64,000 nucleotides of DNA from Methanocatella intestini. GTDB taxonomy: Archaea; Methanobacteriota; Methanobacteria; Methanobacteriales; Methanobacteriaceae. The position numbers and the translations under genes are program-made. The notes beneath the pieces were generated by a model that made no database searches, had not been told where the DNA came from, and saw only the letters and a list, made by a program, of their open reading frames with translations. Numbering within the stretch: position 1 is the stretch's first letter; every line of letters starts with the position of its first letter. The DNA is taken from NCBI RefSeq assembly GCF_002252585.1, contig NZ_NQLD01000006.1; one strand, given 5' to 3'. Positions 36,513-44,275 of this stretch are shown piece by piece.

Positions 36513-36992
36513 CTATTCAGTTTGAACATTACTTGTATCAATAGACTTGATTAAAATGTTTACAGGATTACTATTATCAGAAACATCCCAATCAGAAGGA
36601 GTATTTGCAGCACAAACAATATATTGGATATTATTTACTTCACAAACATATCCATATATAGGCATTCCATCTTTATCATAAGATTGCTCAAATACTTTTA
36701 TATCACCAAATCCGGAAACATCTTTTTGACTTTTAAAGGTATAACCTTTTGATTCAAGAGTTTTTTTTGCATCTTCCGGACTTTTAGCATCACTAGCTAA
36801 AACAATAATTGCAAGATTATCTTTAACTAAAGCAGTATTTCCATCATCATCAGTTTGAACTTCAAATCCATCAGGAACTACATAAGTTGCTCCATCAGGT
36901 AACGTGACATCTTCAGCAGCTACTATGCCTATAGTAACTGCAGCTACAACACAAAAAAGTAATGTAACCAATATTTTTGAATTTAATTTCAT
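36513..36992 (-). CDS. Small secreted protein of unknown function
   Basis: I do not recognise a family for this 159-residue protein. The first 26 residues are a clear signal peptide (ILVTLLFCVVAAVTIGIVAAE), and the mature part starts DVTLPDGATYVVPDGF, which resembles short methanobacterial secreted proteins with a PDG-type opening. The remainder is a mixed alpha/beta domain of about 130 residues with two cysteines close to the end (YVCEV, YIVCAAN). No membrane anchor is present. It is upstream of the two adhesin-like genes on the same strand but about 400 bases away, so it is not clearly part of their transcript. GGAG precedes the ATG. Confidence 0.75.
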   Translation of the reverse strand: MKLNSKILVTLLFCVVAAVTIGIVAAEDVTLPDGATYVVPDGFEVQTDDDGNTALVKDNLAIIVLASDAKSPEDAKKTLESKGYTFKSQKDVSGFGDIKVFEQSYDKDGMPIYGYVCEVNNIQYIVCAANTPSDWDVSDNSNPVNILIKSIDTSNVQTE

Positions 36993-37320
36993 TTAAATCT
37001 ATTTCTCCAAATTAATAAGATATAGCTCACTTTCAAAAAAAAAGTAATCTATAGTTAATAATTTAAAAATAATACTATTTAAATTTGTATAAAATATTTC
37101 AATAAAAATATAAACAATTCAAATCCAGTAAACATTATTAAAGCAAAAATGGAAAAAAATAAATTAACAAACATTATAAATTAACAAAATAAATAAATGT
37201 TTATAAAAACCTGCTAAAAATAAACTAAAATTAAAAATAAAATATAGATTATAGTTTACTATGCCCCCAATTATTAAATAAATATGTTTTAAGACATTCT
37301 ACATAAACTAAAAATATAAC
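36993..37320. other. AT-rich intergenic stretch
   Basis: No open reading frame, tRNA or convincing hairpin is seen. The only candidate role is the promoter of the small secreted protein gene at the left end. Confidence 0.5.
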
Positions 37321-37457
37321 TTATTCACATGATTCAACCAAATACCTAAAATTTTTCAATAAAATCCAATAATCAAGTTTTACATAATCCCCCAAAAAAC
37401 ACCCTCACTTAAGCAATGCCAAATATCATCATTACTTTTCAAAAATAATCTCTCCAT
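37321..37457 (-). pseudogene. Short frameshifted coding remnant of unknown family
   Basis: On the minus strand an ATG at 37457 opens MERLFLKSNDDIWHCLSEGV and stops after FWGIM. A single base change in frame around the GGGGG run continues with GDYVKLDYWILLKNFRYLV and ends at 37321. The base composition differs from the surrounding DNA (G-rich on the minus strand), as genes here do. It looks like the tail of a decayed gene, but 45 codons are too few to identify it. Confidence 0.3.
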
Positions 37458-37554
37458 ACCTGACAGACCCCATTAAACAACCATTATAATTTTTTAAATT
37501 AAATCATTGCCAAAAACATTTTAATTAGAAAATTTATTAAAAAAAGAAACAGAA

Positions 37555-37690
37555 CAAGTTTCAGCAGGATTAACATTATCTAAAAACAATAGCTTTTTTA
37601 TTTAATCCTAGGAAATAAAAGCTAAATTAAAATAATTAAAAGAGTTAAGTTTAATCCTGTTAAAAACTATAATCCGTCACTTAACTCATT
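37555..37690. other. Structured intergenic segment with nested inverted repeats
   Basis: TAGCTTTTTTATTT (from 37589) pairs imperfectly with AAATAAAAGCTA (to 37625) around AATCCTAGG. GAGTTAAGT (37642-37650) is the exact complement of ACTTAACTC (37679-37687). CAGGATTAA near 37564 is complementary to TTAATCCTG near 37652. No coding potential is visible. It could be a small RNA gene or a decayed element end; see findings. Confidence 0.35.
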
Positions 37691-37705
37691 AAAAAAAAAT
37701 AAAAC

Positions 37706-37722
37706 AGCTATGAAAAATAGCT
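37706..37722 (-). terminator. Hairpin after the universal stress protein gene
   Basis: AGCTAT and ATAGCT form a 6-base stem with a GAAAA loop just beyond the stop codon, followed on the minus strand by a T-rich run at 37691-37700. Confidence 0.45.
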
Positions 37723-37724
37723 AC

Positions 37725-38144
37725 TTAATGTACTAATAAAACATCTTTTTTAAAAGAGTGAATAACCTTTTCAGCCACACTTCCAATAAAGAATTTTGTA
37801 ACTCTACCTTTACCAGATGATGCAATAGCTATTAATTCAACATCTTCATCTTCTGCAACTCCAACAATAGTTTCTGCAGGAAAACCAACAAGAACTTTAG
37901 TTGTAATATTAAGATTTGGATCAAATTTAGCTTTCATTTTATCAACATTAAATTGGGCTTCATCTAAGAAAGACTGATTTAATTTATCAATATCATCTTT
38001 ACTTTGGAATTGGTGTGGAGTTAATTCAGATGCAACTGATAAAATGATGATTTCACCACCTTCAGCAAGTAAATCTCCAACTTTTTCGACTTCTTTTTCC
38101 GCAGCTTCTGATCCATCAGTAGGAACTAAAATTTTTTTATACAT
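37725..38144 (-). CDS. Universal stress protein (UspA family)
   Basis: A 139-residue single-domain USP. It starts YKKILVPTDGSEAAEKEVEK, and the C-terminal ATP-loop region reads IASSGKGRVTKFFIGSVAEKVI, which fits the G-2x-G-9x-G(S/T) pattern of ATP-binding members. Such proteins are cytoplasmic and respond to stress, with poorly known partners. A GAGGTG ribosome-binding site precedes the ATG. It stands alone, with a terminator hairpin downstream and a decayed acyltransferase gene upstream. Confidence 0.92.
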   Translation of the reverse strand: MYKKILVPTDGSEAAEKEVEKVGDLLAEGGEIIILSVASELTPHQFQSKDDIDKLNQSFLDEAQFNVDKMKAKFDPNLNITTKVLVGFPAETIVGVAEDEDVELIAIASSGKGRVTKFFIGSVAEKVIHSFKKDVLLVH

Positions 38145-38231
38145 AATTTTTCACCTCATGAAAAATGTTTAGTTCATGCATTTTTATTTTAATTTAAACT
38201 ATTTAATAAATATTATGAAAATAATTTTTAA

Positions 38232-38880
38232 CTACGGAACCACTTTATTAATTATAGGCATCTTTTTAATTAACAATACAATTATTATTGAGAGAATATA
38301 CAAACAGAATGTCCCTAAAATTCTATAAATTAAATTTGTTTGGGCAAAAGGAAAAATAGTGTTAAAAATCGTGTATTTAATTTGAATATGAATTAAATAA
38401 ACTCCCATAGTACAGCTAGCTAACACAGCTACACTTTTTTCATTTAAATTATCCCATGAAATATTTTTAATTAATAGAAAAACACTTACTGCTAAAAATA
38501 CACTTAACAGGGAGGTGTAATCAAATAAATGATCAATTAACATGTTTGCATTTATTGACATGCAATAAGTATAATCCATAACGAATTATTACAGATAATA
38601 TCCCAATAATATAGATAATAATCCTTTTTACTCTAGACACATCCATTACAGACAATAAATAACCTAATATCACAAATATCAAATATTCATTTATTTCAAT
38701 GAAATTACTGGCTATTTCAGGAATTGTAAATCCAAATATATTACTTAATGGAATCAAAATTGATTTAAACATAGCTATAACTATAACAATTCCCCACAAG
38801 ATATTTCTACCTTCTTTATTTTCAGTTAATGGAGATAAAATTGGAATTAAACAATACATAAATAAAAAAGAAAATGCCCG
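38232..38880 (-). pseudogene. Acyltransferase 3-family membrane protein, truncated and frameshifted
   Basis: Two overlapping minus-strand frames together encode the C-terminal half of an acyltransferase 3 (OafA-type) membrane protein. The first (to about 38533) has IPILSPLTENKEGRNILWG, EYLIFVILGYLLSV and IIIYIIGILSVIIRYGLYLL. The second (38232-38579) continues with FDYTSLLSVFLAVSVFLLIK, CTMGVYLIHI and a last membrane helix. The join near 38535-38580 needs a frameshift. The N-terminal half, with the catalytic His-containing helices, is missing: minus-strand homology fades near 38870, where the plus-strand regulator sequence begins. The gene is therefore dead. These enzymes acylate sugars or surface lipids. 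Confidence 0.7.
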
Positions 38881-39346
38881 ATTAAAAGAAATTTTAGAAG
38901 GAAAAAAAATAAAAGAGATAAATATTAAATTAAAAAAAGAAAACGAAGAACTAAAAAAAGCAATAAAAAATAATGTTAACATGCCTTTTGATATCCCATT
39001 ATGTACTATTATTGAGAATGAAGAAATAAGTGATGAAGAACTTGAAAAAGTAATTGATGAGCTTGAAGATTTAACTGATGAAAAACAAGATATGGAAATC
39101 ATTTCTTTATTATCCCGATCTAAAAAAAGATTAGAAGTCCTGGAATCTCTAGAAAATGAAAATAAAATTCCTTCAGTAATTAGTAAAGACATAAATGACA
39201 GCAGCCACCACATCTCAAAATATCTAAAAACATTGAAAGAATATGGATTAGTGGTTTGTCTTAATGAAAATGATAAACGATACAGATATTACAGTATAAC
39301 ACCAAAAGGAACTAAATATCTTAATATTGTAAAAAATAAAAAATAA
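38699..39346 (+). CDS. Winged-helix transcriptional regulator, probably truncated at its 5' end
   Basis: The convincing protein part begins near 38865 (ENARLKEILEGKKIKEINIK). It has a charged coiled coil (KLKKENEELKKAIKNN) and an acidic linker (EEISDEELEKVIDELEDLTDE). A winged helix follows (RSKKRLEVLESLENENKIPS, then SSHHISKYLKTLKEYGLV and a YYSITPKGTKYL wing), resembling ArsR/MarR-type regulators. The first 55 codons from the formal ATG at 38699 are simply the complement of the acyltransferase sequence and are not a natural N-terminus. The next in-frame ATG is 38981, after the coiled coil. It probably lost its start in the same deletion that removed the front of the acyltransferase. Confidence 0.55.
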   Translation: MKLLAISGIVNPNILLNGIKIDLNIAITITIPHKIFLPSLFSVNGDKIGIKQYINKKENARLKEILEGKKIKEINIKLKKENEELKKAIKNNVNMPFDIPLCTIIENEEISDEELEKVIDELEDLTDEKQDMEIISLLSRSKKRLEVLESLENENKIPSVISKDINDSSHHISKYLKTLKEYGLVVCLNENDKRYRYYSITPKGTKYLNIVKNKK

Positions 39347-39349
39347 GAA

Positions 39350-39371
39350 AGCTATAGAATTAACTATAGCT
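39350..39371. terminator. Hairpin between the regulator and gdhA
   Basis: AGCTATAG and CTATAGCT form a perfect 8-base stem around AATTAA between two converging stop codons. Confidence 0.5.
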
Positions 39372-39384
39372 AAATTAAATGAAT

Positions 39385-40719
39385 CTAAACGATTCCTTGA
39401 GCATTCATTGCATCTACTACTTTTTCAAAACCAGCTATGTTTGCACCAACTACGTAATTTTTCTCAAATCCGTAGGTTTTAGCTGCTTCATCAACATTAG
39501 CAAAGATATTTTCCATAATGACTTTAAGTCTTTTATCAACTTTATCAAAGTCCCATGAGAATCTTTGAGAGTTTTGAGCCATTTCTAATGCAGAAGTAGC
39601 TACTCCACCAGCATTGGAAGCTTTTCCTGGTCCAAATAATACATCATTGTCTTGTAAGTATTCAGTAGCTTCAATAGAAGTAGGCATGTTTGCACCTTCA
39701 GCAACTGCAACAACACCATTAGCTACTAACTGTTTAGCATCATCTAAAAGTAATTCGTTTTGAGTTGCACATGGAAGAGCAATATCACATTTAACAGACC
39801 ATACACCTTTACCTTCATGATATTCTGCACTTGGTCTTGCTTCAGCATATTCAGTTAGTCTTGCACGTTTAACTTCTTTTACTTCTTTTAATAATTCTAC
39901 ATCAATTCCTTCAGGATCATAAATCCAACCGGTAGAATCAGAACAGGTTACAGGATTACCACCTAATTGTTGTGCTTTTTCAATAGCATAAATAGCTACA
40001 TTACCTGCACCAGACACTGCAATAGTTTTTCCTTTAATATCAATGTCATTTGCTTTTAACATTGCATCAGTAAAGTATAATAATCCGTATCCGGTAGCTT
40101 CAGTTCTTGCTAATGAACCACCATAAGATAATGCTTTACCAGTTAATACTCCTTCGGATAATCCTTTAATCCTTTTGTATTGACCATATAAGAAACCAAT
40201 TTCTCTACCACCAACACCAATATCTCCTGCTGGAACATCAGTGTCTGCACCAATGTATTTGAATAATTCAGTCATGAAACTTTGACAGAATGCCATGATT
40301 TCCCTGTCAGATTTTCCTTTAGGATCAAAGTCTGAACCTCCTTTACCTCCACCAATTGCAAGGCCAGTTAAGGAGTTTTTGAAAATTTGTTCAAAACCTA
40401 AGAATTTAATAATACCTACATTTACGGAAGGGTGGAAACGTAATCCTCCTTTGTAAGGTCCAATTGCACTATTAAATTGTACACGATATCCAGTATTTAC
40501 TTGTACTTGTCCATTGTCATCTACCCATGGAACACGGAATTTTAATTGTCTTTCCGGGTTAACTAACCTTTCAAGAAGTGCATTCTTTTTATATTCTTCT
40601 TCATTTGCTTCAATAACAACCCTTAAAGATTCCAATACTTCTTTTACAGCCTGATGGAATTCTGGTTCAGAAGGGTTCTGTTTTACAGTTAATTCTATTA
40701 CATCATCTACATAAGACAT
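39385..40719 (-). CDS. gdhA: NADP-type glutamate dehydrogenase
   Basis: A 444-residue enzyme of the hexameric family that interconverts 2-oxoglutarate plus ammonia and glutamate. Substrate-binding GPYKGGLRFHPSV and the catalytic-lysine segment GGGKGGSDFDPKGKSD are intact. The nucleotide-binding fold has VSGAGNVAIYAIEKA. The length and 'RVPWVDDNGQVQVNTGYRVQ' pattern fit the bacterial-type NADP enzyme common in gut organisms, unlike the shorter archaeal type of about 420 residues, so acquisition by transfer is possible. GGAGGAG precedes the ATG. It is a single-gene unit with hairpins at its 3' end. Confidence 0.95.
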   Translation of the reverse strand: MSYVDDVIELTVKQNPSEPEFHQAVKEVLESLRVVIEANEEEYKKNALLERLVNPERQLKFRVPWVDDNGQVQVNTGYRVQFNSAIGPYKGGLRFHPSVNVGIIKFLGFEQIFKNSLTGLAIGGGKGGSDFDPKGKSDREIMAFCQSFMTELFKYIGADTDVPAGDIGVGGREIGFLYGQYKRIKGLSEGVLTGKALSYGGSLARTEATGYGLLYFTDAMLKANDIDIKGKTIAVSGAGNVAIYAIEKAQQLGGNPVTCSDSTGWIYDPEGIDVELLKEVKEVKRARLTEYAEARPSAEYHEGKGVWSVKCDIALPCATQNELLLDDAKQLVANGVVAVAEGANMPTSIEATEYLQDNDVLFGPGKASNAGGVATSALEMAQNSQRFSWDFDKVDKRLKVIMENIFANVDEAAKTYGFEKNYVVGANIAGFEKVVDAMNAQGIV

Positions 40720-41186
40720 AATATTTCTCCTCCGTTAATTAAAATATATAATTACAGAATTTTCTAGAAATTGATTAAAAAATTCAAAAATCTATTTGAA
40801 TAAATAATAATATTTTCTAAAAATTTCCAACACTTGTTCAGTGTATATCATTAAATAACATTCAGATTTTGACCTGGAATAACCAAGAATATTTAACAAT
40901 ATGATAATTACTATATATTTTCTATTATTAAAAACTTTCACTTTTCTAAATAAAAATAAAAAAATATTCAATACAATTAATAAATCAATTGGACAAAATT
41001 ATATCTTTTCAAAAAAACAGTAGGTATTTATATAGTACTTTTTACATAATAATCTACGAAAACAGGTAAAAATCATTTTTTAGTAGACAAAAAATAAAAA
41101 TAATGAATGATTTTTAAAGTTTTCCAAAAAATATCTTGCTAACTAAAAAAATATTCAAAAATTAAATAAAAAAAGAGAGAATCAAA
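40720..41186. other. AT-rich intergenic region
   Basis: No gene is visible. It should hold the gdhA promoter at the left. A TATATAG-like box near 41026-41036 could serve the small protein gene at 41187, with a GAGAG ribosome-binding site at 41174-41180. Nothing else stands out. Confidence 0.4.
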
Positions 41187-41474
41187 ATGGCTGTATATAA
41201 ACCAACTGATGAATTAAAAATATCAAAATCCAAATATGACAAATTGAAAGAAGATTATTTAAAAAATCCAAAAACTACTTATTCACTTTATGCTAAATTC
41301 AATAAAGAATATCCTATGGATAAAAAAACATTTATTAAAATTATTGACAAAATTAGAATAGATGAAGGTGCAAATGCATTTAATCCAATTAAAAAAACAA
41401 AAAGAGCAAATAATCCATTTAGCTATCATGATAAACATCCAGATAGCTATGTTTGTATGGAATATTCAAAATAG
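41187..41474 (+). CDS. Small basic protein of unknown function
   Basis: I do not recognise this 95-residue, lysine-rich protein. It begins MAVYKPTDELKISKSKYDKL and contains a predicted helical core (TYSLYAKFNKEYPMDKKTFI, IIDKIRIDEG). The tail NPFSYHDKHPDSYVCMEYSK has one cysteine and aromatic residues. There are no membrane segments. AGAGAGAAT precedes the ATG, supporting translation. The spacing TYSLYAKFNKEY...TFIKIIDKIR resembles a small DNA-binding fold, but that is only an impression. It converges with prf1 with 23 bases between the stops. Confidence 0.65.
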   Translation: MAVYKPTDELKISKSKYDKLKEDYLKNPKTTYSLYAKFNKEYPMDKKTFIKIIDKIRIDEGANAFNPIKKTKRANNPFSYHDKHPDSYVCMEYSK

Positions 41475-41497
41475 AACCATAATGGAATTAAAAATAT

Positions 41498-42736
41498 TTA
41501 TCCAACATGGTATCTTAAAATAGCTGCAACTCCACCAAATGCTCTTAAGAGTTGCATACCCTCTTCAGTTTCTGTAGAAATAAGTTCCACTGCAGAATTC
41601 ATTTCTTCAGCTTTTTCAACAAAATCTTCAATTAAAGTTTGTGAAGATTCTTCTTTTAAAGTTTCACCACAATTGGAACATGGTTTTTCAAGTTTATCTG
41701 CTTCACTCTGGGATTTGACTGTGATTTCCTCTTCACTGCCACAGCTAGGGCATTTGAAAACTTTACGCATTGAAGTTAAATCTTCAGATAACAATAATGT
41801 GTCAACTGCACCCATAATTAAGTTAGTTCTAACTTCCCTTTCACCATAAGATGCAAGTCCTTTGTCTTTAACTAGTTCATGCAAGAATTTTTGAACTACT
41901 TTTTTCTCCTGCATAACATCCAAATCATTTAGAATATCTGCAGATTTATCTATTACTTCCCTAATACCAAATTCTCCAGTATATGAAGTATCTACAGTAG
42001 CTATGATTTTATCTTTAATTTCATAGTTAAGATAATCCCCTTTTACAAATTCTTCTTTTGTAAAACCAGGACCTCCAATAATAACTCCTTCAAGTTCATC
42101 TAAAGCAAGGAAATCTTCATTCATGTGTTCCCCGATACGTTTTTTAAACTCATGAGCAGCCAAATCAATTACACGATCAAACCTTCTTTGTGATTGACCT
42201 CCTGCTTTGTGTTTACCTGGAACACCACTAGTTAAATGATTTAAAATATTTACTTTTTTACCTCTTAAAGTAGCTATTGTAGCTTCTTTTCTGTCGATAA
42301 CTGCCAAACCATAAGTTTCCCTTTCTTCAATCATGTATTCAAGAGGTTCTAAGAAAAACTCATTGTTACACTGATACCAGTAAGTTGTAATAGGTTCCGG
42401 AGGTTCAAAAACATAAGTTTCCATTTTTTCAGTTCCAGGACCACCTTTTGGAATCATACCAACAAAAAGAACCAAACCATTTTCAGGAGGTACTTTAAAC
42501 AGTCTTATTCTTTGTAAAATTACTTCAATAGCCGATTGTACATTCTTTCTTGTTTGTTTACTTTTAATGTTAGCACTCTGACCGAGCTCATCCCTCATCT
42601 GTTTACCTACATCACTGAGTTGTTTATCATGAGGAATATAAACGGAAACAAGCTCTGTACCTCTACCTTTTTTCTCTGATAATTCTTTTAAAGTTTTTTT
42701 AAATTTATATAATTCTTTTGATGATACATCTGCCAT
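41498..42736 (-). CDS. prf1: Peptide chain release factor aRF1
   Basis: A 412-residue class 1 release factor that reads all three stop codons and triggers peptide release. The stop-recognition motif NIKS is at residues 56-59 and the catalytic GGQ at 179-181 (KHKAGGQSQRR). The C-terminal domain carries a zinc-ribbon-like CPSCG...CSNCG pair before the final helices. AAGGGAT lies before the ATG. It stands alone, divergent from the zinc-ribbon membrane protein gene. Confidence 0.96.
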   Translation of the reverse strand: MADVSSKELYKFKKTLKELSEKKGRGTELVSVYIPHDKQLSDVGKQMRDELGQSANIKSKQTRKNVQSAIEVILQRIRLFKVPPENGLVLFVGMIPKGGPGTEKMETYVFEPPEPITTYWYQCNNEFFLEPLEYMIEERETYGLAVIDRKEATIATLRGKKVNILNHLTSGVPGKHKAGGQSQRRFDRVIDLAAHEFKKRIGEHMNEDFLALDELEGVIIGGPGFTKEEFVKGDYLNYEIKDKIIATVDTSYTGEFGIREVIDKSADILNDLDVMQEKKVVQKFLHELVKDKGLASYGEREVRTNLIMGAVDTLLLSEDLTSMRKVFKCPSCGSEEEITVKSQSEADKLEKPCSNCGETLKEESSQTLIEDFVEKAEEMNSAVELISTETEEGMQLLRAFGGVAAILRYHVG

Positions 42737-42849
42737 TTTAATCCCTTAAATTAATATAATAATATATTTATGTAATTTCACCTTATAAATAATTAATGAA
42801 AGAACTTTAAATAGTATAAATACTAATTATTAATAACGAAGATGATAAT

Positions 42850-43377
42850 ATGGTTTTAAGAAGATGTCCAAAATGTCATTCAACATGTGATGACCAATAC
42901 GGATTTTGTATCAAATGCGGATATGAATTCCCGAAAATAGCAGAAAATGAAAATGCTTGTCCTTACTGTGGATTTGCAAATCCTGATGAAGCTACATTTT
43001 GTGTTAAATGTGGTACTCCACTAATTTTCAAAAACCAGTTAAACGGAATTAACACAACATTAAATCCGATAGTTATTAAAAAAGAAATCAGCAAATCCGC
43101 CAGAGAACAAAAAGAATATAAACCTACCAGTAAAATAATCATTATTCTCGGTTATATCTTTTCTTTACTTGGGGGAATAATTGGAGTAATATTAGCTCTT
43201 TATCTTGCAACAAGAAAAGATCCGGTAGCTAAAAAACATGGATATATTCAATTAACTATTTTAGTATTATATGGAATTTTAATATTGACATTATACCTAA
43301 CCGGAAATCTTGATTTAACCACTTTTAATAATGCTACACAAATGTTAAGTGGTAATTTAACCGGCATTAATCCATAA
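42850..43377 (+). CDS. Zinc-ribbon membrane protein
   Basis: A 175-residue protein. Two zinc ribbons lie in the first 65 residues (CPKCHSTCDDQYGFCIKCG and CPYCGFANPDEATFCVKCG), followed by a basic linker. Two membrane helices follow, near 95-118 (IIILGYIFSLLGGIIGVILAL) and 132-153 (YIQLTILVLYGILILTLYL). The C-terminal 20 residues are polar. Such zinc-ribbon/TM proteins are common in Methanobrevibacter and have no known role. The 3' end overlaps the decayed acetyltransferase gene by 11 bases. Confidence 0.8.
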   Translation: MVLRRCPKCHSTCDDQYGFCIKCGYEFPKIAENENACPYCGFANPDEATFCVKCGTPLIFKNQLNGINTTLNPIVIKKEISKSAREQKEYKPTSKIIIILGYIFSLLGGIIGVILALYLATRKDPVAKKHGYIQLTILVLYGILILTLYLTGNLDLTTFNNATQMLSGNLTGINP

Positions 43378-43803
43378 TTGGCAGATACATTACCATAGCT
43401 CCATCACCATTATTGTAATAATGGGGAACTTTCCTATCTACTTCAAAATTAAATTTTTTATAAAATTCAATAGCTCCATGATTATTCTCATTTACTTCCA
43501 AAAGTATTTTATTTATTTTAAATAATGATAAAACAGTTATAGCTTTTGATAATAACTTTGTTCCTGCTTTTTTCTTTGATAATCCTTATCAACAGCTAAA
43601 GAGATAATATGACCTTCATTTTCATATTTAATCCAAAATAAGACATAACCTACAACATAACCTTCATCTTCAGCTACCAAAAAACCTGCACCAATATCAT
43701 GCAACTGTTTAAACATGTTAAGTTCATAAGACTCGTCAAAAGACATCTTTTCTATTTCACAAACACGTTTTAAATCATTCGGAACAAATTCTCTAATTAT
43801 CAT
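43367..43803 (-). pseudogene. GNAT acetyltransferase (RimI-like), frameshifted in an A-run
   Basis: The first 80 codons read as a GNAT N-acetyltransferase (IIREFVPNDLKRVCEIEKMS, then GHIISLAVDKDYQRK). The frame then runs out at 43537 in the wrong phase (KQEQSYYQKL). Restoring one A in the A6 run at about 43569 yields KAGTKLLSKAITVLS, LEVNENNHGAIEFYKKFNF and a natural end at 43367. The acetyl-CoA loop falls exactly at the break. It is either a recent single-base deletion, a sequencing error in a homopolymer, or a phase-variable gene. If functional, it would acetylate protein N-termini or small amines. Confidence 0.8.
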
Positions 43804-43879
43804 CTATAAACCTATAATTTAAATTAATCTTGAAAGATTATATATCAATAAATAAATATATAATTTTTGAGGTTAAAAA

Positions 43880-44266
43880 ATGTGGAATGATTTCGCAGAG
43901 TTCATTTTAACACAGGCAACTGAAAATCCGACAAAAATAGTAGAAATAGCTGTTGGAAAATTTGACGGAGTATACCAGTATTTAAAGAGAAATGAAAATA
44001 TAGAAATTATCAAAACTGATATTTCACCAGATGATGATGAAGTAATTAAAGATGACATTACAAATCCTAATTTAGAGTTATATAAAAATGCTGATATTAT
44101 CTACTCTATTCGCCCTCCAAGCGAATTACAGCCACATATAGAAAAATTATCTCAAAAAGTAAAGGGAACTTTCATTATAAAACCATTATGTAATGAAGAT
44201 TTAAATATACGTTCCAAAAAAGCAAAATTAAAAAATTATAAAAAAGCAAGTTTTTACATATTATAG
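43880..44266 (+). CDS. UPF0146 family protein
   Basis: A 128-residue member of UPF0146, a Rossmann-like family restricted to archaea. A glycine-containing first loop (IVEIAVGKFDGVYQYL) and IKTDISPDD resemble a reduced SAM-binding fold, and IIYSIRPPSELQPHI is the family signature. No function has been shown. GAGGTT precedes the ATG. The stop codon directly adjoins the ribosome-binding site of the P-type ATPase gene, so the two are likely co-transcribed. Confidence 0.85.
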   Translation: MWNDFAEFILTQATENPTKIVEIAVGKFDGVYQYLKRNENIEIIKTDISPDDDEVIKDDITNPNLELYKNADIIYSIRPPSELQPHIEKLSQKVKGTFIIKPLCNEDLNIRSKKAKLKNYKKASFYIL

Positions 44267-44275
44267 GTGTCTTTA

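Noticed and set aside
36359..36541. 60-codon minus-strand reading overlapping the end of the small secreted protein gene
   Set aside because: Phe/Lys-rich, without ribosome-binding site or recognisable domain; it begins inside the neighbouring gene.
38533..39213. Long minus-strand reading of 226 codons over the regulator gene
   Set aside because: Only its lower part (to about 38870) is real acyltransferase sequence. The upper part is Ser/Phe-rich complement of the Lys/Glu-rich regulator.
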